Shown here one piece after another: positions 27,273 to 34,300 of a stretch of DNA of 48,425 bases (positions are counted from its first letter, which is position 1; each line of letters starts with the position of its first letter). This stretch comes from Planctomycetota bacterium (GTDB lineage: Bacteria > Planctomycetota > SZUA-567 > JAKLDR01). The stretch is from assembly GCA_022703445.1 (NCBI GenBank), contig JAKLDR010000023.1, forward strand, positions 1 to 48,425, written 5' to 3'. The notes beneath the pieces are model-generated. The model had not been told where the DNA came from, did no database searches, and saw only the letters and a list, made by a program, of their open reading frames with translations. A program made the position numbers and the translations under genes.

Positions 27273-27474
27273 GTGTCAGTCCATGACATGTGCACGGCTA
27301 TTGAGCGGTTGCCACACACATATCATACAACTCTCGTGTCACGCCTAACATACGTCTGTACGCGTGTTGCGATAGGCAGACAGTATTGGCAGAATCCGCA
27401 TCCGATGGCAGCGAACAATTTCCAGGAGGTGGTGTAGTAATATACGTGTCAGACCGTGTCAGTCCGTGACACGG
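27273..27474 (+). promoter_or_regulatory. GntR2 control region: two palindromic operators flanking a promoter
   Basis: The 269-bp gap before GntR2 holds no gene. A perfect palindrome with 8-bp arms (CCGTGTCA, 5-bp spacer, TGACACGG) lies at 27454-27474, 26 bp before the ATG, with a further direct half-site GTGTCAG at 27446-27452. A -10-like TAATAT is at 27438-27443, immediately upstream. A second copy of the site (TGTCA-gtcca-TGACA, 27274-27288) lies 183 bp upstream centre to centre. A single GTGTCA is at 27335-27340. The paired sites suggest repression with possible DNA looping. Confidence 0.6.
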
Positions 27475-27500
27475 CTCCAGAGCAGCGATAGGGAGGTACG

Positions 27501-28583
27501 ATGGGCAGGAAGGACACCGGCAGAGGCCGAAGCATCGAAAGCCTGGTGGGGCGCATCCGCGGCGAGATCGCCTCGCGCCGCTATCCGCACGGGGACCTTC
27601 TGCCATCGACCAGGAAACTCGCCGAGCGGTTCTCGACATCCTACGAGACCGTGCGCCGCGGGCTCAAACAGCTTGAGGACGAGGGGCTGCTCAGCTCCGA
27701 GGCGAAGCTCGGCTTCCGGGTGAGCGGCGCGCTGAAGGGGAACCGCGCGGGCCCGGTGGCGCACATCACCGACTACCGGATGGATCTCTCCGACGCTCAG
27801 CCGGCGACCTGGGCGCTATCCGTGGCCTTCCAGAGCGCGGCTGCGGCCCGCGGCTGGTCGGTGCTCGGGGCCCACGGCGGCGGCCGCGGGCGCGGCGAGG
27901 TCGTCGAGCAGCTCCGCGCGGGCAACGCCTGGGGCGTGATCCTCGACACCCTCGACCCCGAACTCTGCGCCGACACGCTCGCCTCCGGGCTCCCGGTGGT
28001 GATGGTCAACTCCTGGTTCGAGGACTCGACGGTCGACGTCGTTCTCCAAGACAACTACCGCGGTGGCTTCCTGGCCGCCGAGCACTTGGTGGCGAAGGGC
28101 GCGCGCCGCCTAGGGTGGATTGGCACCACCTCGGAGTTCGTCCACAGCCGGGAGCGCATGGCCGGCGCGACGGCGTGTCTCGCCAAGCACGGGCTGACCA
28201 TCGCCGCCGACTGCGTCTGCAAGCTGACCTCCGCCAATCCGCGCGAGGAGCTCCGGGCTTTCCTCGGCCGCAGCGACCGGCCCGACGGACTGCTGGCCTT
28301 CTGGGGTATGGAGGAGATCGTCGCGACCAGCCGCGAGCTGGGCCTGAACGTCGGCCGGGACTTCGGGGCGGTCGGATGGGTCGTCGACGAGTGCTACGAC
28401 TCGCACTACCGCCCGGCGTTCGGCGGCGCCGCGCCGGCTCCCGCCGTGGTCTGGCGGGCCGGGGCGATGGCCGAGCGGGCGCTGGTGCTCCTCGACGAGC
28501 GCCGGTCGGGGGCCGCCAAGGACCCGGTCCGGATCTGCGTGCCGACCTCGCTGCGCTTCGACGAAGAGCGGAAGGAGAAGTGA
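27501..28583 (+). CDS. GntR-type transcription regulator with LacI-like sugar-sensing domain (GntR2)
   Basis: 360 residues; GntR winged helix at about 8-75 (LLPSTRKLAERFSTSYETVR, KQLEDEGLLSSEAKLGF) and a LacI/AraR-type effector domain from about 85 (HITDYRMDLSDAQPATWALS, VVMVNSWFEDSTVDVVLQDN, RGGFLAAEHLVAKGARRLGW). Roughly two-thirds of the sensor residues match GntR1, so both may respond to related sugars. The start follows GGGAGG. It heads operon 2 and ends two bases before paralog C. The change in recognition-helix residues (FSTSYETVR against FGVSSETIR) fits the GTGTCAG versus GTGGCAG difference in the two operators. Confidence 0.88.
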   Translation: MGRKDTGRGRSIESLVGRIRGEIASRRYPHGDLLPSTRKLAERFSTSYETVRRGLKQLEDEGLLSSEAKLGFRVSGALKGNRAGPVAHITDYRMDLSDAQPATWALSVAFQSAAAARGWSVLGAHGGGRGRGEVVEQLRAGNAWGVILDTLDPELCADTLASGLPVVMVNSWFEDSTVDVVLQDNYRGGFLAAEHLVAKGARRLGWIGTTSEFVHSRERMAGATACLAKHGLTIAADCVCKLTSANPREELRAFLGRSDRPDGLLAFWGMEEIVATSRELGLNVGRDFGAVGWVVDECYDSHYRPAFGGAAPAPAVVWRAGAMAERALVLLDERRSGAAKDPVRICVPTSLRFDEERKEK

Positions 28584-28585
28584 CC

Positions 28586-31369
28586 ATGTTCAGGACATCG
28601 ATGACTCTCAAGGCCTGGTCCCTGGCGGCGGTCTGCGCCTGGCCGGCCTTCGGCCTGGCCGGCGCGGGCGAAGGCGACGCCGCCGGGCTGCTCGAGAAGA
28701 CCGGCGTCAGGGGCGGCCTGTGCCTGATGGTCGGCGCCAAGGACACGGCGCCGGCCAAGGAACTCGCCGCCAAGAGCGCGCTCTTCGTCCAGGTGCTCCA
28801 GGGCGACGCCAAGCTCGCCGCCGCCTGGGGCACTGAGTTTGCCAGGAGCGACTTCGCCGACCGCGAGAAGCTCGGCGTCCGGAACGCGGCCTTCGAGGCC
28901 GAGCACTACGGCTCGAACCTGTTCAATCTCATAGTGGTGGAGGACGCCGCCGCGCTGGGCGCGGCCAAGCTCGCCGACCTCTGCCGGATTCTCGCGCCGA
29001 ACGGCTGCGCCGCGCTCAAGGGCGCGCCGGCCGGCTTCGCCGACGAGGCCAAGGCGCTGGGCATGGAGATCGTCGCCGCCGGCGGCTTCGCAGCCGCCTG
29101 GCGCAAGCCGGTCAAGGCGCCCGAGTGGAAGCTGCCGCTCGAGGCCAAGTGGCAGGCCGGGCCGCGCAGCCAGATCGCCAACGGCTACAACGGCGTCTCG
29201 ACCGGCGGCGGGAAGCTCCTCTACATCGAGCAGATGGAGCGCAACGCCGGCGACCTGACCGACAGCGCCGCGCTGATCGTCGCCCGGGACGCCTATAACG
29301 GGCGGACGCTCTGGACATGGGAGTTGCCAGGCGGGTATCCGCGGAACGATGCGGTGGGGCTCGTCGCCACCAGCCGTGGCCGCCTGTTCGCCAAGGCCAG
29401 CACGGGGCAAATCGTGTGTTTGGACGGCAGTACCGGGAAAACTCTCTTCGAGGTCCCTGCAAAGGCGAATTGGGAGACCCGGATCTGGTTGGTGAACGAC
29501 GACCTGCTCTCCATCCACGGCGACGTTCGTTCGGCGGAGACTGGCAAGCCCGTGTGGAAGTACCCCAACCTCAGATACCAGCCTCTGCCCGGGACCGTCA
29601 TCGGCGAAAGGATCTTCTTCTGTGACGGCACGAACATCCTCGCCAAGCAGGTGGCCACCGGGGCGGACCTCTGGAAGGTGGCGGTGCCCGACCTGCCCAA
29701 GCCGGCCGGCCCTGGGTCGCTGGCGCGCGCCGACGACAAGCTGCTGGTCCGCATGAACGGGACCAAGGAGGAGGCGGCCTACGCGCTCCTCGACCCCGCC
29801 AACGGCAAGGTTCTCTGGACCTACACATGGAAGATTCGCACCGACCCAAAGGAGCAGTACTTCAGCTCCAGCAACGTCCGGTTCGCGACGGCCGACGGCA
29901 AGCTGCTGCTCTACTACCGCCACAACCAGCCGGGGGTCTACCCCGACGAGATCGTGGCCACCAAGCTCGACCTGGCCACCGGCAAGCCGGAGGTCGAGGA
30001 CAAGGTCAACAAGGACGCCGGCGACTTCCACGGCTGCTTCGCGGAGCTCCACCTCGGCGACTACATCGCCTGGTACGACCTGTGGGTGAACAAGAAGACG
30101 CTCGAGACTTCGAAGCCGGCCAGCCCGCACCCGGCCTGCTTCTTCGGTTCGCACAGCGCCTACGGGATGATCTACAACTTCCCCAGCCGCAAGAGCGGCC
30201 CGGTCAGCGCGGTCGGCCCGGCCGACGCGGTCTTCGAGCCGGCGCCGGGCGGCAAGGTGCTGAAGAAGCTCGGCAGCCAGACTTCCGCCGCCGACACTGC
30301 GGCCGGTGACTGGCCGGTCTTCCGCGGCAGCACCTCTGGCGGCAACGCGACGGCGGCCGCTCTTGGCAAGGATCTGGCCAAGGTCTGGGAGGCCAAGGTC
30401 GGCGTCGGCGGAGCGCACTTCGGAGTCATGAGCGGGCAGCGCACCGGCCTCTCGCAGGCGGTGGTGGCCTACGGGCTGGCGGTGGTCGCGGACATCGACG
30501 GCGGGCGGGTCGTGGCGCTCGACGCCGCCAACGGCAAGGAGAAGTGGGTCTACGCCGTGGGCGCTCGCGTCGACTACCCGCCGACGCTCTACAAGGGCCT
30601 GTGCCTCGTCGCCGCCCGCGACGGCTGGGTCCACTGCCTGGACGCGGCCACGGGCGCGCCGGTCTACCGGCTGCTGGCCGCGCCGCGCGAGCGGCTGATG
30701 GCCAAGCGCGAGAAGCTGGAGTCGCGCTGGCCGCTCGACTCCGACGTGCTGGTAGTCAACGGCACGGCCTACGTCGCCGGCGGAGCGAACGGCGGCGTGG
30801 CTTTCAAGCCGGAGACCGGCGAGGTCGTCGACTCCAAGGACGCGGGGGCCTTCGCCCTGGGTCACAAGGCCGTCCCCGGAGGCAGAGATCTGCAGCTGCA
30901 CTACGACACGGTGCTCAAGGGCAACAGCATTCCCCGGACCAACGAGGACAACTGGGAAGGCTTCCGCCGCGGGAAGTTCAAGGATCGTCTCGATGCCCGG
31001 GTGATGGCCTTCGACGACGCGCTCACCGTGGCGTTCAACTTCCATCCGGCCGGCGAGGGCTGGGCCAACAAGGGCAAGCTGCTGCTCAAGGGCATCACCA
31101 CCGATCCGAAGAAGCCGGCTTGGACGACCGAGCCCATCGAGTTGGTGGTCGACGACATCGTGCTCACGCCGCAGTTCGCCTTCTGCGCCGGCCACTACCA
31201 GCGCATCAAGAAGGACCCGGAGATCTGGGCCGTCTCGCGCGAGGATGGCAAGACCGTGGGCACCGTCACGGTAGAGGGATTCCCCGCCTTCATGGGCATG
31301 TCGGCCGCCGGCAAGCGGCTCTTCGTGGCCACTCGCGAGGGCAAGCTGATCTGCTACGAGTGCAAGTAG
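28586..31369 (+). CDS. Exported methyltransferase-like/PQQ-propeller protein, paralog C (A/C subtype)
   Basis: 927 residues. The ATG at 28586 lies two bases after GntR2 with GGAGAAG upstream, and starts a signal peptide (about 1-28). A Rossmann-like domain (LLEKTGVRGGLCLMVGAKD, LFNLIVVEDAAALG, LADLCRILAPNGC) is followed by a propeller. Blades between DAYNGR and DLWVN differ strongly from B and D and use fewer G/C-ending codons (for example around 29300-29560). The C-terminal half (VMSGQRTGLSQ, ARVDYPPT, HYQRIKK, FMGMSAAGKRLFV) matches A. Function unknown; the same reasoning as for A applies. Confidence 0.75.
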   Translation: MFRTSMTLKAWSLAAVCAWPAFGLAGAGEGDAAGLLEKTGVRGGLCLMVGAKDTAPAKELAAKSALFVQVLQGDAKLAAAWGTEFARSDFADREKLGVRNAAFEAEHYGSNLFNLIVVEDAAALGAAKLADLCRILAPNGCAALKGAPAGFADEAKALGMEIVAAGGFAAAWRKPVKAPEWKLPLEAKWQAGPRSQIANGYNGVSTGGGKLLYIEQMERNAGDLTDSAALIVARDAYNGRTLWTWELPGGYPRNDAVGLVATSRGRLFAKASTGQIVCLDGSTGKTLFEVPAKANWETRIWLVNDDLLSIHGDVRSAETGKPVWKYPNLRYQPLPGTVIGERIFFCDGTNILAKQVATGADLWKVAVPDLPKPAGPGSLARADDKLLVRMNGTKEEAAYALLDPANGKVLWTYTWKIRTDPKEQYFSSSNVRFATADGKLLLYYRHNQPGVYPDEIVATKLDLATGKPEVEDKVNKDAGDFHGCFAELHLGDYIAWYDLWVNKKTLETSKPASPHPACFFGSHSAYGMIYNFPSRKSGPVSAVGPADAVFEPAPGGKVLKKLGSQTSAADTAAGDWPVFRGSTSGGNATAAALGKDLAKVWEAKVGVGGAHFGVMSGQRTGLSQAVVAYGLAVVADIDGGRVVALDAANGKEKWVYAVGARVDYPPTLYKGLCLVAARDGWVHCLDAATGAPVYRLLAAPRERLMAKREKLESRWPLDSDVLVVNGTAYVAGGANGGVAFKPETGEVVDSKDAGAFALGHKAVPGGRDLQLHYDTVLKGNSIPRTNEDNWEGFRRGKFKDRLDARVMAFDDALTVAFNFHPAGEGWANKGKLLLKGITTDPKKPAWTTEPIELVVDDIVLTPQFAFCAGHYQRIKKDPEIWAVSREDGKTVGTVTVEGFPAFMGMSAAGKRLFVATREGKLICYECK

Positions 31370-31392
31370 CCGACGAAGTCGGAGGGGACGGA

Positions 31393-34290
31393 ATGAAGCG
31401 GCTCATCGCCATCGCAGTTCTGGTGCTTGGAATCGGGGCTCCACCGGCCCTGGCCGCCGCGGCCGAGGCCGACGCTGCCGTTCTCCTCGAGAAGACCGGC
31501 GTCAAGGGCGGCGTCTGCCTGGTGGTCGGCGCCAAGGACACCTCCCTGGCCAAGGGGCTGGCCGCCAAGAGCGCGCTCTACGTCCAGGTGCTCCAGCCGG
31601 ACGCGAAGCGCGCCGGCGAGTGGGGGGCGGAGTTCGCCGGGAGCGACTTCGCCGACCGCGAGAAGCTCGGCGTCCGGAACGCCACCTTCGACCCGGAGCA
31701 CTACGGCTCGAACCTCCTCAATCTGATCGTGGTCGAGGACGCATCCGCGCTGGGCGCGGCCAAGCTCGCCGACCTGTGCCGGATCCTCGTCCCGAACGGC
31801 TCCGTGGCTCTGCGCTCGGCGCCGGCCGGCTTCGCCGAGGAGGCCAGGGCGCTCGAGATGACCGTCCAGGCCGCCGGTGCCTACGCCGCCGTCTACCGGA
31901 AGCCGGCCAAGCCCATCGAGTGGAAGCCGGCCGACAGTCTCAAGTGGCGCGCCGGGATGCGCGCGCACATGGCCTACGGCATCTTCGGTGCGACCCACGG
32001 GGCCGGCCGGTTCTTCTACCGCGAGAAGCTGGAGTCCGCCGGCGGCTGGCCGAACGACACGATCCAGCTCGTCGCCCGCGACGACTTCAACGGCCGCGTG
32101 CTCTGGTGCCGGCAGGAGGAGGCCACCTGGCAACAGTTCGGGATGGTCTGGCCGGTCGTCAACTGGGACCTGTGCGCGGACGACGCCGGACGGCTCTTCG
32201 CGATCACCAAGGACGGCAAGTTCGTCTGCCTGGACGGGGCCACCGGGGAGGTGCGCTTCGAGCTGATCGCCTCCGGCGCGCGGCCCGGCCGCATCGATAC
32301 CCACCTCAACAAGTACGTGCTCCACGGCGGCACGGTCTATTCGGCCGAGACCGGCAAGGCGCTTTGGAAGTGGAGCGGCCAGTACACCGCGCTCCGCGAT
32401 GAAACTATGCTCGAGTCCGACGGCACCACGCTCCGCGCGCGCAACCTCGCCGACGGCAAGGAGATCTTTAAGACGAACCTGGAATGGCGCACAACGCTTG
32501 CGAAGAAAGATATGCAGATGCAGCACCTCGGCGATTACATCATCATCGCCGACGGCACTCAGTTCTATGGTCCCAACCAGGTCTCGGCGCTGAAGGCGGC
32601 CACCGGCGAAAGGCTGTGGACAACCAAGCTTGGCGGCATCTTCAACCCGCCGGGCCAGGACAAGACGGGCAAGCCTGCCTTCGGCGGCACTCCGAAGTAT
32701 GTACGATGGGGCGACAAACTCCTGGCCTACTGCCACACCCAGTACTACCACGATCCTGACAACACCAGGAAGGAGGTCCACTTCACCTTGATCGACCTGG
32801 CCACCGGCAAGGTCGAAAAGGAGGACTACGGCAATAAGAACCGCGTCATGGGCAGCGCCTGCGCCACGGAGAAGGCCGTGGCGCTGGGCGACTACCTCAC
32901 CTACCACCACAACGTGTGGCTCAACTACAAGACCATGGAGCGGACCTTTCCATATCTCATCCACCCCAGCTGCAGCCTGCCGCCGACCGCCGCCAATGGC
33001 ATGGTGTTCAACTCCCCCGGCCGCAAGGGCAGCCACATCCAGGGCATCACTGCGGTCGGCGCGGCGGACATCAAGTTCGACCAGGCCCCCGGCGGCAAGG
33101 TGCTGGTGCCCTGCGCGCCCCGGCCGGCCTTCAGCGAGCCGACCAAGCCGACCGACTGGCCGACCTTCCGGGCCAGTAACGCCCGCGGCAACGCCGTTGA
33201 CGCCGCGCTTGGCGCCAAGCTCGAGAAGGCCTGGGAGGTCCAGGTGGGCCTGGGCGGCCGGACCTTCGGGCAGATGTACGCCGAGCGCTGCGGCCTGACC
33301 CAGCCGGTCGTCGCCTACGACACGGTCTACGCGACCGACATCTGGGGCCAGCGCGTGGTGGCGCTCGACGCCGCCACCGGCAAGGAGAAGTGGGCGCACC
33401 ACCTGGGCAGCCGCGCCGACTTCCCGCCGACCATCTACAAAGGGCTTTGTCTCGTCGCCACCAAGGACGGCTTCGTCCACTGCCTGGACGCCAAGACCGG
33501 CGCGCCGGTCTACCGGCTGCTCGTGGCCCCGCGCGAGCGCTACATCGGCGGGCACGACAAGCTCGAGAGCCTCTGGCCGACTGCGGCCGACGTGATGGTC
33601 GACAAGAACGGCGTCGCCCATGCGATAGCCGGCTTCGCATCCACCGTCCACGGCGGCAACCGGGAGGTGGCCTTCAAGGCCGAGACCGGCGAGGTGGTCG
33701 AGAGCAAGGTGGACTACGAGCCGTTCGACGAGCCCGGCACAAATGGCAAGGCCCCGGCCTTCTTCGCCGAGCCGCTGGCCGGCGGCTACCGCCTGGTTCT
33801 GCCGCCGGGCGAACCGATCGACGACATGCTCGGCTTCGGCAACAGCATCTCGCGCAACAACGAGGACCGCGCCGCCGCGGTCTTTGGCGACAATCTGTCG
33901 GGCAAAGGGAGGATCCGCGGGAAGGTCGTGGCCTTCGACGAGAAACTGGCCGTGGCCCACTCGGTCGGCGGTGGTGAGTCCTGGGCGCTGGCCAGCCCCA
34001 TGCACCTTACGGCCGTCGACAAGGATCCCAAGAAGCCGCTCTGGAAGTCGGAGCCCATCGAGTTGGTCGCCGACGATATAGTGCTGACGCCGAAATACGC
34101 TTACGTCGCGGGGCACTACCGGAGGGTCAAGGGCGAGCCGGAGATCTGGGTTCTGTCCCGCGAGGATGGCAAGGTCCTGGTCAAGGTTCCGGTCGAAGGC
34201 TTCCCGGCCTTCCTGGGCATGGCCGCCTCCGGCAAGCGGCTCTTCGTCGCCACCCGCGAGGGCAAGCTGATCTGCTACGAGGGCAAATAG
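31393..34290 (+). CDS. Exported methyltransferase-like/PQQ-propeller protein, paralog D (B/D subtype)
   Basis: 965 residues from the ATG at 31393 (GGAGGGGACGGA upstream), signal peptide about 1-22. Close sister of B: SLKWRAGMRAHM, THGAGRFFYRE, RLFAITKDGKFVCLDGATG, MYAERCGLTQ, VHCLDAKTGAPVYRLL and the ending ATREGKLICYEGK. The Rossmann-like domain has VVGAKDTSLAKGL in place of a SAM loop. A middle section near 32390-32760 has lower GC than the rest, suggesting mosaic origin. It follows C by 23 nt in operon 2, mirroring A-B order in operon 1. Confidence 0.75.
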   Translation: MKRLIAIAVLVLGIGAPPALAAAAEADAAVLLEKTGVKGGVCLVVGAKDTSLAKGLAAKSALYVQVLQPDAKRAGEWGAEFAGSDFADREKLGVRNATFDPEHYGSNLLNLIVVEDASALGAAKLADLCRILVPNGSVALRSAPAGFAEEARALEMTVQAAGAYAAVYRKPAKPIEWKPADSLKWRAGMRAHMAYGIFGATHGAGRFFYREKLESAGGWPNDTIQLVARDDFNGRVLWCRQEEATWQQFGMVWPVVNWDLCADDAGRLFAITKDGKFVCLDGATGEVRFELIASGARPGRIDTHLNKYVLHGGTVYSAETGKALWKWSGQYTALRDETMLESDGTTLRARNLADGKEIFKTNLEWRTTLAKKDMQMQHLGDYIIIADGTQFYGPNQVSALKAATGERLWTTKLGGIFNPPGQDKTGKPAFGGTPKYVRWGDKLLAYCHTQYYHDPDNTRKEVHFTLIDLATGKVEKEDYGNKNRVMGSACATEKAVALGDYLTYHHNVWLNYKTMERTFPYLIHPSCSLPPTAANGMVFNSPGRKGSHIQGITAVGAADIKFDQAPGGKVLVPCAPRPAFSEPTKPTDWPTFRASNARGNAVDAALGAKLEKAWEVQVGLGGRTFGQMYAERCGLTQPVVAYDTVYATDIWGQRVVALDAATGKEKWAHHLGSRADFPPTIYKGLCLVATKDGFVHCLDAKTGAPVYRLLVAPRERYIGGHDKLESLWPTAADVMVDKNGVAHAIAGFASTVHGGNREVAFKAETGEVVESKVDYEPFDEPGTNGKAPAFFAEPLAGGYRLVLPPGEPIDDMLGFGNSISRNNEDRAAAVFGDNLSGKGRIRGKVVAFDEKLAVAHSVGGGESWALASPMHLTAVDKDPKKPLWKSEPIELVADDIVLTPKYAYVAGHYRRVKGEPEIWVLSREDGKVLVKVPVEGFPAFLGMAASGKRLFVATREGKLICYEGK

Positions 34291-34300
34291 GAGAACGCGC

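Noticed and set aside
27446..27474. Direct GTGTCAG repeats as a CRISPR or tandem-repeat array
   Set aside because: Only two or three short half-sites at helical spacing, next to a regulator start; they fit an operator.
21914..34290. Paralogs A-D as PQQ-dependent alcohol or sugar dehydrogenases
   Set aside because: The propeller docking units are of PQQ type, but no heme CxxCH and no recognisable PQQ/Ca active-site set was seen. BamB-like non-enzymatic propellers share the same units.
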